Shown: positions 11,094 to 24,044 of the stretch, piece after piece
Position numbering within the stretch: position 1 is the stretch's first letter
Layout of the letters: each line of letters opens with the position of its first letter
Source: Calonectria ilicicola
Lineage: Eukaryota > Ascomycota > Sordariomycetes > Hypocreales > Nectriaceae
Direction of reading: 5' to 3'
Assembly: GCA_020809705.1 (NCBI GenBank)
Contig: CP085828.1
Span: forward strand, 5,766,001 to 5,830,000
Length of the DNA stretch: 64,000 nucleotides
Notes under the pieces: generated by a model
What the model saw: the letters and a program-made list of their open reading frames with translations, nothing else
What the model was told of the DNA's origin: nothing
Database searches by the model: none
Position numbers and translations under genes: made by a program

Positions 11094-14000
11094 GTTGGGC
11101 TGTGGCAGGTCAGCATATGATGGTGGTGATGAGGAGAGCGATGCAGAAAGCGAAGGCGCTGCGCGCGGCGCGCTGGATGATGTCGAGGGGATGGGAGGGT
11201 GAATGATGCTGGAACGTGAACAGGATGTACAGTGTACTATGCACCCAACAAGGACCACGCGGCATTCGGGGGGATGGCAGTGGCAGAGGTCTGCAAGACA
11301 GGGCGGGGCTCACCACTCGTCAGGCCAGAGGCCGGTGTCAGTGCTGCGAAAGATCGTAGCAGGTGTGGGCGGATGATGTTCAGATGCGAATGGAGATGGT
11401 GATGTTAAGAGAATACGAGCGAGAGTACTGTGGACGACCGATGCGGCGAGGGCAGTGACGGGTGGTCGAGGGGGGATCCGGCGGAACAAGCAGCAGGGGC
11501 GCAGAAAGTCGATCCAGCGGCAAGCCCATGTCCCAATTGCCCCAAGAGTCGCGGGCCTAGTTCTAGGCCATCAGCGGGAGAAAGGTCGACACGGCTCCCG
11601 CAGCAAAGGACGGTGGCTGCGCGGCGCGGCGAGGTGCTGGTGAGATGTGTGGTTGAGGGTGATTCTGGTCGTGTTGTCCAGAGATTGCGGTTGAGAGTAA
11701 GGTTGCAAGTTGACCAGGAGCGAAAGCGAGATGGCGAGGAAAACGGGTTTCGCGACCGGGGAGGGCGCGCCGTGTGAGAGAATGAATGCGAGCGAGAGTG
11801 GGCGAGCGACCGGGCGAGAACCAGACGGGAAAACGCAGAAACCGGGGGGGCGAGGACGAGTTCAGTGCGTTCAGTCAGCGCTTGACGCACTATAGCGCGT
11901 ACCGCAGCGAGTGGAGAGCTCTGTCAAGGGCCTGGGGCCGGTCCTGTTGGAGGAGACTTAATAACTGGAGGCGGCACCGTATGCGTAGCACGGTGCGGCG
12001 AGTCGGCGATTTGGGAACGAGCGGTCCAGCGGTGCTGTACCAAGACGGTGCCCAGTGGAGGCCGAGGGCAGAGGGCCCAATTACTGCAGGTCAAGGCGTA
12101 GAAGCAAAAAAAATAAAATCTCTGGCCAAGGCTAAATGCCAAGAGAAATACCAAGGAGCCAAGCAAGCCAAGGTCTTGAAAGGACGACGCCAAGAACCTG
12201 AGGTGAGCGAGTGTGGAGGTCGGCCGAGATGGGGACGTGACACAGGCAGAGGCCAGATGGACAGGCCAGGAAACACGACGGTTGGGGGAGCCAGTATTAA
12301 ACAACACGCAGCCAGCCGGGTCATGCTACGTATTTGACGAGATGGGTGGATGACAACGGGTACGGGACGGGCACAGAACGTACGGGGCAGCATGTATGCA
12401 AGTGTGCACACTACGTGGAAGGATGAGGCAACTAAGGCCAGAGAGGGTGTCTGGGTCGACAGGGTATCCCGCTGGAGGCGGCCCAACTGGGCGAGGGGGG
12501 GGACACAGGCGAGGAGCCCACCTGCAACCCGGGAGCCCCAGCCAGGCCAGGCCCAGGCAAGCAGCGGCCGACGAGGGCAGACCCGATATCCGAGCATCTC
12601 TTGTGTAGAAGCGGAGGCAACGAACGAGAATTGGCGCGGGATGATGGCATGGCTGCATGGGGATGGGGATGGATGCCAATGGGGGATGCCAATGGGGGAG
12701 GGCATGGCATGGTATGCAACCGGCACGACCTAGACTGGTTTTTGTTGCGCTGCGCTGCTGCTTGACGACGACGGCTGTCGTCTTGCTCCTCACTAAGAAT
12801 AAACGGGCGCACAGTGTCGGCATCCTCGAGCCATTTCTTGCGGATCGGCCCTGGGCTGGGGCCAAATTGACGGGGGAGCAGCGCAGAACGAGAGGGACCT
12901 TTTGGTGCCAGCAGCAGCAGCAGTAACTTAAGATGGTTGTGGGCCAGGGGTGGCTCGAGGAGACGCAGGGAGGGGGAAAGCCAGTATCCTTCGCTCCCCC
13001 CTTGACTACCTTTCTCTCGCTCTCTGCATTCATTCCCGCCTGTCTGTCTGTTGTGCCGTCGTCAAATCTGGAAATGCTGAGGTGTCTCACGGCTAACACG
13101 GAACAATGACCTGCACCTGCCGCCTCTATGGCGTCTGGCTGGTTCAGGCTGGACGACGGTGAGGATGGAGAAGACCTCCACCACCCGGGCTGTGCAAAAA
13201 GCAGCATCCTGTAAAACAGCAGACTTATAGTACAGTGGGAGAAAGGGGTTAAGGTGAGGGGTGCGCCCGTGGGCGTGAAATACCAGAGGCCACAGGCTAC
13301 AGGCCACAGGCGACAAGCTATGTACAGACCACAGGGGGGGCTCTTGAGAATAAGCTCAACCGGGTCTCGGAAGCCAACCCGTCGTTGCTGGCCTGGCGAA
13401 GGCGGCGCTGAAGATTATTCCCAAAATCTGAAGCTCGAGTAATTGTCGAGCGAGTTGCCACCAATTGCCACTTTTCTTTTGGCTGCCAGGAGCCCGTCGC
13501 ACTGCCTCCACCGACCGCATCGTCATATCCGACATTTCTCAATTCGAAATTCAAAGTTTTGGCTCCATGGCATTAAGGCTAGGCCCGACAGCGGGCGTAT
13601 CGATGTGCGCCCCAAGCCCCCGACTACGGCGGTACCAACCTTGATCTCTCACTGCGGTGTGCTTCTGGCGGCGAGCCCAATCAGGTATCTAGCCAGGCAC
13701 ATCAGATCAGATTCGGCGACGGCGCGAGATACTGTTGGCAGCTAAGGTTAAGGTAGTGGACAAGCAACACGCACGAAAGTCCAAAGTCCCGCTTAAACTA
13801 TCCCGACCCAAAGCCGCGAAAAGCGAGCATGATCAGCGGGAAAAAGAGGTGGGGTGAAGATGCAGCACGAAAGCGAGAGACATGCAGAAACATACATGTA
13901 CATTGCGACCAACCGACAAAAAGGAATGCCATGCGGGATTGGACGCGGGCAGCCGTGGCTTGCCATGGGCTGGCCTGGCCTGGACTGGTCTGGGGGATCG

Positions 14001-17000
14001 AGGAATGGGGGCACACACCTGGTGCACTCGCGCCTTTGTATGTAGGGCAGGGAAATGGTCCAGACCACCCGTCAGATCTCCATCCTTCAAGGGGAACAAG
14101 GGACCCATTTCCATGCAACCTTTAGCAGGAAAAGAAGCGGACCTGGCCCGGGTTGTGCCACTTTCTTGACGAGGCACTGGGCAAAAGAACCCTGGGCACA
14201 GAGCAAATGCCACCAAAGAGTCATGGACCCAACGATGTGGGGGACATTTATTCCCGTGTTATCCACGACACTGTGCTCGTCAGCTCGTCTCGGCTTCGAT
14301 GAGCCGTGACCGATAGCCAAGCCGGCACAGCATGTTCGCAGGTCGGGGTTAGTGGCCAACGATCTGTCGTGTTGTTGCAGCCGCGAGAAGAATCATCGTG
14401 ATACGGCGAAAGGCCCATCAAGATTGTAAAGAAAAAAAAAAAGACTTCCCGTCCTGTCCCACAAAACCCAAATTCCTCGCCAACCCGAAGGCCCGGGCAA
14501 TCCGACGGCAGCGGACATAAAACTGTCCACGACGATAGACGGGCCGAACTCTGATGGCATTAAAGTAGAAGGCATTGGATGAAAGCCCATGAATAGCAAA
14601 GCTGTGGCCCATGAGCGCGCTGTGAACCAGCACCGTCAGGTCCCTACCTAGAGTGGGGGTGACCAAGACACGCCGCGGGCCAGAAACAGAAAAAAAATTG
14701 AATGGAATATCCACTTGCCAAAAGCACCAGTCTTGAACCCATGCAAGAACCAAGGTGCGTTCGATACAGAGCACAGGCACGGATGCCCCGACGGTGCACA
14801 CGACCCGCGAGCTGCAAGATTACGCCATCGTACAGACGAGAAAAGAGCAGAGACAACATGGGACGATGGTGGTGTAGCAGCAGCTTGCTTACTGATACAT
14901 GGCCCCAAACATGGGGGATGTGATTCCGTCCTCGCAGCCAACTAGACAAGAACCTTAAATTATACTAGTCGGTATTCCTTCTGGCCTGGTGCAGTCATGT
15001 CTGGGTCCCTTCGGCTCCGGCCAGGACGGCCCTGGAAACCATGCGCGCGCGAGACACACAGCCGTCCGACAGGTGGTCTTTTTGCAGCCGTGGTGGCTGT
15101 GACGCACTATACAGTGTCGCTGGACGTGGTTTCAAGCAAAGCATTAAACATACGCCACGCGCCGCGATGTTGCCAAACAGGGCTGCCCCATGCCGTTCGG
15201 AGAGGCCTCACAAGCCAGCCACCAAAAAGTCTCATGCGCGGGACAGTACAGGGTCGTGCGCTTCGCACTCAGACATGGCCTGGAACCAAGGTGAGGCGCA
15301 TCCAAGCACACAGCGCTGAATTCTCCGATGTGGTGCGCTCGGCATTTCAGAGACGATCCCGAGTCTGCCCACCATGCCATGACAGCCATGGGGGCAGGGA
15401 GTGTAGTATGTAGTAAACACACACACAACAAGAAAAGAAAAATACTCGACTGGTCCAAAATGACATCACTCTCGTCCTTGCCTCTCACTTTTTGTCCCCC
15501 TTTCAGCTTCCGGCCCTATGGGAATTCTGACACCGTGTTTCAGGCTTGGCGCCAAGACTTTGCCAGACAAGCGTCCCGTCCATAGGGGAGACGAACACCT
15601 GGGACGTCTTCGAGACGACTGAAAAGAATAACTGTAATCTTACTGTTGGCGACGTCCTAATTGAGAATTGCACGACCTTTCATTGGTGGAAATGGCGCGG
15701 AATTTCGGGATTGGGTCCTGTGGCATATCCACAAAGCACACTCCATGTCTGCTATCTTTTTTCTGTGCGCGTATTTGGCAACCTATCTCGGCAGTTTCGC
15801 TGTCATCAGCCCAGCCAGGGTTTGCCCAAAGTCTTGGCAAAAAGGCTTGGCAAAGCGTTCTGTTTCAACCCCTTCGAAATTCCTACAGTGCCATTATGTG
15901 ATGGTGTACTTGGTCATTTGCGCCTGAATCATGGCTCCTCGCTTACAGGCCGCGCATTTATTGTGTCATCAGTATCTATGTGGTCATCACCACATATTTT
16001 TTTATTGCACGTCTCTGTTCAAAGCACATCTTCACTAACCCAGTTATCACCGCAACTCGGCCGCGTATTTCTGGGGCGCAAATTCGTAGGGGCGGCCGCC
16101 TCCACGCCCTTCTTGTCATCTCCCAGCGTCATAGCTCGCTCGAAGCTCAAGGAAATCGATGCCGAAGCCGATGGGAATCAGTTGGCCATGTTCCATCGTG
16201 AGGCTTCTCGCTTACACACAGGAGCCGAACGTGCCGGCTTCAGTCCGCAGAGAGACGTCATTCTCGGCCGGGAATAGCTAATAGGGGGCAGTCAAAAAGT
16301 AATCAGGATCAAACCCCATCCAGCCCAGGCAGTTGGGGAAGCGGACACTAATGCTAGGGTTGGAAGGATTGAGTGGCTCTCCTCTGATATCTCCAGAGCT
16401 GTGGAAACCCTCGTCCTCATGCAACGTTGAAGATGCATGTACAGGTTTCTGGAAGACTACAAGAATAACGCTATCTTAAGCCACATGCCACAATCTAAGA
16501 CGCATCTGGAAGGTGAGGTAGCAATGATGCATGCGATGACATGATCAAGTGCCGGTATCCAGCACTTCTCCATCGTGGTGTGCATGTTTCGTATACAATA
16601 AGGACCCTGAATATCTCTCGCTAAGCTAAGAAGATCCCTGCGTCAATCGTGTAGTTCTCTGGATCGGTCTTAAACCGGCCTGCTGCAGGCAGGCGGCATC
16701 AATTCCGTTGCGGCGACGCTTTGTGAAACTTATCGGACCAATCCCGTCCTCATGCAGCATCTGACATGTAGCACTGCACATAAGCTTGGCACAACGTCCG
16801 GAATATCTGGCAGAGACATGCAATAACTCGGTGTATGTTTTGGGAACCGGCCCGGTCTCAGTCCACCCATTGTCGGAGCTGACTGAACAACGTCGATGTG
16901 CACGCACAACCACGATAGACAATGGCGTGCGGCATATTTGAACAATGACGGCATTCTAGAAGACATCTGGATCCATCGACGTAATTAGAGCTTCGGCTCC

Positions 17001-17284
17001 GAGAATTGGGACCCGCGATATTTGCCACCCAAAGCCCCAAGGTTGCATTCAATGCTGCATGGGAAAACATGGGCCACTTACCCTACACCAGTACCCGCTC
17101 ACCGTAGCCGCTGGTGCTCACCTTGGACTCCCCGCCTCATCGCCCAAGCTGAGCTGCCCCACCACGACCTTCTGCCTGCTCGTCCACCACGGCCGACTCC
17201 ACGTGCTCCCCGCCTTGAACCGCCAGCTCTGGAAGCTCATCTGTCCGTGAAGCATCATAGACTGGTGTCTGACATCCCATCAAC
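11094..17284. other. 6.2-kb divergent intergenic region without a recognisable gene
   Basis: This region lies between the divergent regulator gene (-) and csn1 (+). It is GC-rich near the regulator, with many C/G/A-rich low-complexity blocks, and turns mixed after 15 kb. Open frames are numerous but overlap each other on both strands, as expected from GC-rich non-coding DNA, and none resembles a known protein. It most likely holds a long 5' leader and upstream control region of the regulator gene and the csn1 promoter. A non-coding transcript is possible. Confidence 0.5.
12673..12698 (+). repeat. Direct repeat ATGCCAATGGGGG x2
   Basis: Two exact 13-nt copies sit in tandem in the gene-free region upstream of the Zn2Cys6 gene, preceded by GGGGAT repeats. 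Each contains CCAAT, the core bound by the HAP/NF-Y complex, but no function can be claimed. Confidence 0.6.
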
Positions 17285-18938
17285 ATGGCCGCGTCGGGAT
17301 CGTTGCTGGGTTACTTTACCCACATGAGTAACTTGGGCGGCATCATTGTCAAAGGTGCGCTGTCATGCTCCTCCAAGTCCTCCCGTGAACACTGTCCGCT
17401 AATGTCGACATTATCATTTAGACCAACCCAAGCTTGATCTCGACCTTTACATCCAAAACTACACGGGTGCGCCATCACTACTCCCACCATGCCAGCTCCC
17501 CCGCTAACTCGAAGCTTTGCTGTCCTCAGGCCGAACGAAATACGACCGCCTCATCCTCATTGGAAAGTGCTCTGTGCCACTATGCGTCGATGCGCTCAAG
17601 GCCGCCGTGGCGGAGGCAAAGGCGGGCTCGGACGTCGCAAGATATAGAGAAGCCTGGGACTGTATCCGTATCGCCGCTCCAAACGAACCCGAAGCTAAGA
17701 GAGACGATGCTTGGATCGAGAGCACCGAGCGTGCCAACAAACAGGAGACAGCACGCCTCGACACCGAGCTCAAGGGATACAAGAATAACTTAATCAAGGA
17801 GAGCATTCGAGTGAGCCACCGCCCGTCAACGTGAAACAGTGCGTGTGCAACACAAGCTAACTCTTGGTGATTAGATGGGCAACGAAGATCTAGGCCGACA
17901 CTTTGAGAACATCGGCCTTCTCAACGAAGCTGCCGAAGCATATGGTCGCATGCGCCAGGATGTTAGTACAACTAAACACATCATCGACTGCGGCATGCAC
18001 CTTGTTAGTGTGTCCCTCCAGCGCCGCGATTGGACCATGGTCCTCAACAACCTGGGCAAAGTTACTGGCGTCCAGAGCAGTGAGGACGACAAGTCATCCC
18101 TCGCTTACACAAAAATTGTCTCCGGGCTGGGCCTCTTGGGATTGGGTCACTTCCAGGATGCAGCTAAGAGCTTCCTCCAGACCGACTTCAACGTCCCGTC
18201 GGCGTCTTACAGTGATATTGCCAGCCCCAACGATGTTGCCATCTACGGTGGACTGCTTGCCCTGGCCACCATGGACCGAAATGAGCTTCAGTGGCGAGTG
18301 CTAGACAACCAATCGTTCCGAACATTCTTGGAGCATGAACCCCATATCAGAAAGGCAATCAGCCTCTTTGTCAATGGTCGATACTCCAGCTGCTTGTCGA
18401 TTCTCGAAGCCTCTCGAAACGACTATTTGTTGGACATTTACCTGCAGAAACACGTCCCATCGATTTACACAGCCATTCGAAGCAAGTGTATCGTCCAATA
18501 CTTCGTGCCCTTTTCGTGCGTTACTTTGGACAACATGAACCAGGCTTTTGCTACAAACGGCGGGTCCATCCAGGAAGAGCTCGTCTCCATGATTCGCCAG
18601 GGTATCCTGAAGGCGCGTATTGACGCGAAAAACCAGGTAAGAGAGCTACCATATTAGATGATTAATATACTGTAAACGAACTAACCCGCGACCCGCAGTT
18701 GCTCATTGCCGTGCAGCCGGATCCGCGCCTGGAAATGCAGACACAAGCTTTGGAGGTCGCACGCCAGTACGAGCAAGAGGCCAAAGAGAGGCTTCGACGC
18801 ATGAGCCTAATGGCTGCTAGCCTCGAGGTTGCTGGCAATAAAAAGCACTATGGTGGCCAGGGGCATCGGCCAGGTATTGATGAAGCATGGTATGATGATG
18901 CTCAGCCTCCTTTGGGTGGAGTTGAGGCTCACGCCTAA
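17285..18938 (+). CDS. csn1: COP9 signalosome complex subunit 1
   Basis: Exons 17285..17354, 17422..17466, 17530..17810, 17875..18636, 18699..18938; 465 residues, all phases agree. CSN1 is a core PCI subunit of the signalosome, which removes NEDD8 from cullins and so controls SCF ubiquitin ligases; in aspergilli its orthologue is needed for sexual development. Visible features are the N-terminal PKLDLDLYIQNYTGRTKYDR block, the helical TPR-like middle with DLGRHFENIGLLNEAAEAY, and the PCI domain at about 270-420 (HEPHIRKAISLFVNGRYSSCL). The C-terminal tail contains ALEVARQYEQEAKERLRRM. The start gives a 23-codon first exon; a second ATG 13 codons in is an alternative. Exons 1 and 2 are tiny (70 and 45 nt) and easily missed by gene finders. 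Confidence 0.95.
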
Positions 18939-21900
18939 GCAACTTCCTCGCCTAGTCGGGTTAAATATCCGCATGGCGGAGGCATCCGTAAAATAGGGCT
19001 GCTACTCCAGCGAATGAAAACCGCTACTTGGTGGACTTATTTCGAGTTGGGGTAGAGCATGTAACGAGTTATCGGCTACTTGACGGTGCCGAATCAGAGG
19101 CGGGAATGCATACAATGATGGCCCAGGCGTTTGGGGTCCCGGTTACTACGGCACACACGTTCACAGCTATGCGGGATCAGATCAGGGCGCAAAGGCACAT
19201 ACACACATCGTGTCCGACAGCATAATACACACTATGAAATTACCATTTATTCCCGTTCCACTCCCGGCGGATGTACCGGCGGGCCTGTGCCGCGACTTTT
19301 GTGGGGGAGTAGAGTGATGTCGTTTGCTGGCCTGTATGAGGATGACCAAGAGAAACACTAGTTCTTGTTTCGAGTGCCGATTAATGTTTTGGGCTTGGAC
19401 AAGCACTTCTGTACGACGCCAGCGCCGTTAGTTATTCTGCGAGCCAATTGAAACCTCAGCACACTAAATAAAAACAAAAGAAAGCCAAATTTCCTACAGA
19501 CTTTGACGCTGGCATGGGGGTATGTGGAGAATTGAGAGAATCGACAAATCTGCAGGGGGACGGGGGCGGCTGTGCAAGATCGATGCCGATGCGGAAATGG
19601 CTTCGACTCCTCGGGTTGTGTTCCCACGTGATTGGCAAGCGTGGCAACTAATTTCGGCCTTTCTTGTCACCGCTTGATTCGTATCGACGGGCCTAGGCCA
19701 GTAAATCGTTTCCCTTTGCTAGAGCCAAGCGGGATCGACCTCCAATCACCGACGTGGCTTCGTTGGGATTGCAGGCGATGACTGTGGTTGCGAGATGGAC
19801 CATCATCGCTGTGCTAGTCTGAAAGTTAATTATATGATATCAATGCGTAGGATTTCAGCTCCGGCCCGTACCGATCATCATGATGCACCAAATTTTCCTT
19901 GGCTGATGATCATGGATGTCGGTTTGGCCGAGCCAGAAACACCAACCTTTTCCCATGGGCATGCCGCTCTGCTTCTCATATTTGCTTTCTGTGTCGAAAA
20001 GAAAAAAGAGGCCAGTGAGTAGTTGTATTCGTCTACATAAATTTTGAGCAAATATTAGCCGATATGGGATTGATGGGCAATCCTCGCTTGGTTCATTGTT
20101 ACACGACAGGGCACTTATTTAGCAGCGTTCATCAACGTGTAAGTTGAGCCAGGCTATGCTCTGATTCCACCCTTGAATGACATCATCTTTGAAGTGCGAT
20201 AAATTTGTCAACAGTGCGAATTATCTTTGACTCGCGGTACTTTTGGCGATGCGCCATAAAAATAATCGGAATTGCTGTCTTACTTTTAGTTTGAAAAGAA
20301 ACAAGCTGTACACACTAGACAACGCCAGTCCCCGCCTCCATCGGGCTCACACCGATGATCTGCGCTGCCTTAATTCAACTAACTGAATTCTGCATGTTAA
20401 ACTTTCGAGTTTTTGCGGTCAGTTTCAATGATAGACCGTGTTTTGTTCACTGCTGGTCTTCTCGTGATGCCTCTCATTGCTAGTTACCGTCCAACCCCAC
20501 ACCAACTCTCTTCTTTTCTCTTCTTTTTTCTTTTCTTTCCGGCATGGCCGTCATACAAAACATTCTCAAACATAAATTTCAAGGCCCTTATTTAGCTTAC
20601 TAGCTTGTCCATCGCACGACTGATTCTCAAGGCTCGTGATGAAGTCTGTCCCAGTACGCTGCAGCCTGCCCCCGAATGTTGGAGCACCAGTGTCATGGAT
20701 GCCAACTGGCTCACATGCGAAGACCGAGAGTTTCCCCTAATAGCCGTTTTTGAAAGAAGGTAGAAAACCGATTATTGTTCGAGTATTAACAAATACTCCT
20801 CAGGAGGGGCATCGGCATGGGACTGCAGACTTGAAATGCAGTTCTGCGGGGACTGGCCCATAAGCTTTGTGGTGCACTTTGCCTGCAACTGGGCAGGGTG
20901 TCCTGTGTAGACATCCCGTGGGAACTTAAATAATCTATTTTAATTATTTTAATACGGAAATGAGGTTTCTTGGTAGGTGACTGGTTACCGAGTGGAGATG
21001 GAGATGGCATTTTGTCTTAATTAATATGCATGCTGGACATCTGAGACCTGACTTAGACCTATCGCCACCACGAATATGATACCATGTGCTAAATATCAAG
21101 TTTATGAGAGATTTAATCTCAAAGAGCCTTCACGTGCGTCGAATTGATTAATTGCAAGGTTTGTTAATATCTGCGCCAAACAATGAGCTCTGTAGTAGCC
21201 TCTGGTTCATCCTGCCGATTCTATTTGATGCGAAGGCAAAAACATTTCGGAGCATCGTCAGTTTAAGGAAACTCAATTTTTCAAGTATGAACTTGAAAAT
21301 TATCTAATTCCGTAGAAATCATCAATCTGAACACATATCAATGGAATCTACCGAGCCCCTCGTGCAGTGTTAATTATGAGCTTAGATAGCCAGGATATTT
21401 GCCTGGGCTGAGGATGTAAGCCCCGATGGACAAAATGCACGCAAAAACTGACTCTAATTTAGTAGTCATAAATATATAATCGTCCTGCTTGAGTGCTTTC
21501 ACCTTCAACTTGCCCAAATGTTCTTGGAAAATGGATGGTAGAATTGAGTCATATTGTCATAGATATATATATGTATCAAGTTGGTTTCGTCCTACTACAC
21601 TTAAATGGCCTCAATCATCCTTCCTGTAAATTCTAATTCCTGAAAGCCGTTGTCTTTGATTAGCCTTTCTGTCAACAGCTGCCAGAGATGCCCTCATGAC
21701 ATGTAGCGGCCGTCACGTGGATTGAAGCGCGCAGGCAAACAACTTGCTCGCTTCAACTCACCTGAACTCACTTCGGCGTTTGCAGGCTATTGAAGGATAT
21801 TTAAAATCGACTCTCAGTCTCTGTTTTTCCAAATTCATCCAGCGCCTCCAACTAAGAATTGGCCAGGGATATCGCTTCCTCTCTGATTTGATTTGCCCTC

Positions 21901-21996
21901 TTGTCCAGGCATTAACCACAGCCATCCTCTATTTTCCTGGTTACTTCTTCAGCTAGTTGTACGCCATACAGATTTAACAATCTCCACCCCATCGAA
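18939..21996. other. 3-kb intergenic region, no gene seen
   Basis: This stretch is AT-rich with TAATTA-type stretches around 20.9-21.6 kb, and no open frame resembles a known protein. An 8-bp perfect inverted repeat lies at 19873-19911. The last 250 bases before 21997 should be the promoter and leader of the small gene that follows. Confidence 0.5.
19873..19911 (+). other. Short perfect inverted repeat (hairpin)
   Basis: GATCATCA at 19873-19880 is matched by TGATGATC at 19904-19911, leaving a 23-nt loop. The second arm overlaps CTGATGA. It is too small for a normal box C/D snoRNA. It could be a binding palindrome or chance. Confidence 0.4.
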
Positions 21997-22418
21997 ATGG
22001 AATGCGTGGATATGCCCAAAGCAAGAGGTGAGCTAGTGGAACTTTTGGAGATGAATAACAGAATGTGCTAACTGCTGTTTGCCCTCCAGACCTTGGCCAA
22101 GCTCTCGAAAACGTCCTTAAGGCCATGAATGAATTCGTCCAGGCCGAGGATAAAGAGTCCAAGGAACAATGCATACCCATGTTGACCGATGCGATAAATC
22201 GCTTCCGAGCAGAGAACGATCGTTGGGAAGATATCATCGACATGAATCTCCAACTGGAATCTCCCACTAGAGAGTTGGCTGAGTGTTATATCAGATGGCT
22301 CTGGGCGGTGGATGCATTACTGAACAGGGAGTTACAGACACCTGGGTCGGTGCCAGATATCGTCGATCAAGTCGAGTTCGCCATGGAACGCTGCATCAGC
22401 GAAAGAAACCGAAACTAG
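21997..22418 (+). CDS. Small protein of unknown function (119 aa)
   Basis: Exons 21997..22027 and 22090..22418. The intron is 62 nt with GTGAGC donor, GCTAAC branch site and CAG acceptor, and the join restores GA(C) in frame. The protein is soluble, acidic and apparently all-helical (for example AMNEFVQAEDKESKEQ and VEFAMERCISERNRN), with no signal peptide or membrane span. I do not recognise the family. The well-formed intron and clean frame favour a real gene over chance. It is convergent with PRP18, whose stop codon is 530 bases away. It could be a lineage-specific gene. Confidence 0.6.
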
Positions 22419-22949
22419 ATTCAACCGGTCGAAATGGGCCAGAGAACATTGGCAGGAATAGCCCATAGGATTGAGTATAGCCATGCCAATCATGCATGGA
22501 TAGGAATGAAACGGTTCACCCCTTAACTGCCACTGTCTTGTCCAACACTTTCTCCCTACTATTATTTCTAGTGGCGCTTCCCGGTGAGGTGCATAACCAT
22601 GGTCACGTACAGGCCCCTCGGTATACACGGGCGTTCAGTAATCAACTAAATGATGCAACTGGAACGACACAAGCGGTCGAGTCTATGCCGATGTGCCGAG
22701 ATGATTCATCCAAGCTGGTACATACATGTCTCGAAAGAGAGTGTGCGGGTGCCAAAGGGGAAAGGATGTTCACTGTCGAAAATCCATTGCGTACTTCACG
22801 AAATAATTCAATATAAGCCAATTAAACGACTAAATTTGCATCTGACGCAGTTTAGCATGGTTACAGTGCATGGGTATCATTATTCGCTGTCAGTTGGACA
22901 GTGTGTGCAGTAGTATACATGATCTTGCTTCTCCATCTACCCCCCCTGG
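22419..22949. other. Convergent intergenic region
   Basis: This stretch lies between the 3' ends of the small unknown gene and PRP18. It holds both 3' UTRs and no supportable gene. Confidence 0.5.
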
Positions 22950-24044
22950 CTAGCCCATCAACTGCCGGAGATCTGAAGGTGGCCATCGCACTTGGGCGAA
23001 AGTGAGGCATCGCTTGATGCTCTGCAGGTACTTGCGGGTGACTTCATCACCCATGACGTGGCCTTTCTCACCGTTATGCAGCTTCTCACGGGCGCTTCGC
23101 TCGTGGATACCCACCATGGTGACACCGATGGGCCACGCGGCCTTGCCAATACTGAGACGCAGATATCCGTCGTTGGCATCAACGTAGCGGCGCTCTTGCA
23201 GAGCCTGTACGATTTCGACAACTGGCTCGAGGATCGAGTCTTCGATGTCACCTTGCTCGAATTTACGGAACAGCTGGCTCATGCGTTAGTCTATGCGGGC
23301 AAGACAGCCGTGAGATGGTGGGTGACTTACTGGTTTCATGTTTTCGCGGGTTTGGACCATGGCGCTGTATGCCGTCTTACCCGCGCTTGTATCCCGTTTC
23401 TCAGCCTCGATAGCCTTTTCATACTCTGAAAGGAGCATTGTGAAGTAACTCGCCAGCTGTCTGAAGAGCCACTTCCGTCCCTCCTTGTCGTCAGGCACCT
23501 TGCCGTCCACCTTCATGTCCCTCTCTTCCACAAGTTCTAGTGTTGTCGGTATCGGGCCCTTGGTCAAGACAGTTGTCAACTTGTTATACCGCCTCAGCCT
23601 GCCTGCATGACTCTCGCCAAATAGTATTGCTGGTTCTCCAAGGTCCCTCAGCTTGGCCAGAAGCTCCTCTTTGGGAATATCCTCGCCTTCTGCACTGCTA
23701 TCCTTCTCTTCGCTTTCTTCTGGTTTCTTTAATTCTGGAAGACCAAGTCTCTTCCGGTTCTTGCGCTCCTCCTCAGCCTCTATTTCTTCTCGCTGCTTAC
23801 GCGACTCCTCTGCAAGTTTGCGGCGCTTTTCCTCGCGGGCGGCATTCTCAACGGCGATTTCTTCTTCTCGTTTGCGTTTGGCAGCAGCCTTGGCTTCGCG
23901 TTCGTCCTCGAGGGCTTTTTGTTCGGCGAGGTAGGCTTCCTTGCGCTGGGCCTCGACTTCGGAGCGCTTCAGGTACTTTTTGCCGTCGCCGCCACTCTTC
24001 TTGGATTTGGAGAGCTCCTTGTTCATCAACGCCGCGAAATCCAT
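22950..24044 (-). CDS. prp18: Pre-mRNA-splicing factor 18
   Basis: Exons on the minus strand: 24044..23331 and 23273..22950, 345 residues. The intron is 57 nt with donor GTAAGT, a CTAAC branch site and acceptor CCAG; the junction reads ENMKP|LFRKFE. PRP18 works in the second catalytic step of splicing, stabilising U5 contacts with the 3' splice site together with Slu7. A long Lys/Glu-rich helical N-terminus is followed by the short motif shared with Prp4 (EPAILFGESHAGRLRRYNKL). The globular Prp18 domain follows at about 195-340, with the highly conserved GYLRLSIGKAAWPIGVTMVGIHERSAREK block, and the end is VRWPPSDLRQLMG. The gene is divergent from SAP18 with only about 320 bases between the start codons. 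Confidence 0.97.

Noticed and set aside
11094..11258. Longer N-terminus for the Zn2Cys6 protein from 11258
   Set aside because: The codon at 11258 is GTG; the first in-frame ATG is at 11093.
12326..13207. 293-codon minus-strand frame
   Set aside because: Pro/Ser/Cys/Arg-rich translation from GC-rich low-complexity DNA, overlapped by equally long frames on the other strand; looks like chance openness.
15546..16277. 243-codon open frame in the gene-free region
   Set aside because: Starts at TTG rather than ATG, overlaps several frames on both strands, and the translation has no recognisable domain or coding-like composition. An unidentified gene cannot be fully excluded without RNA data.
20000..21700. 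Possible RIP-degraded transposon in the AT-rich stretch
   Set aside because: AT-rich, but no terminal repeats, no remnants of transposase or reverse transcriptase, and no clear strand-wide C-to-T pattern visible by eye.
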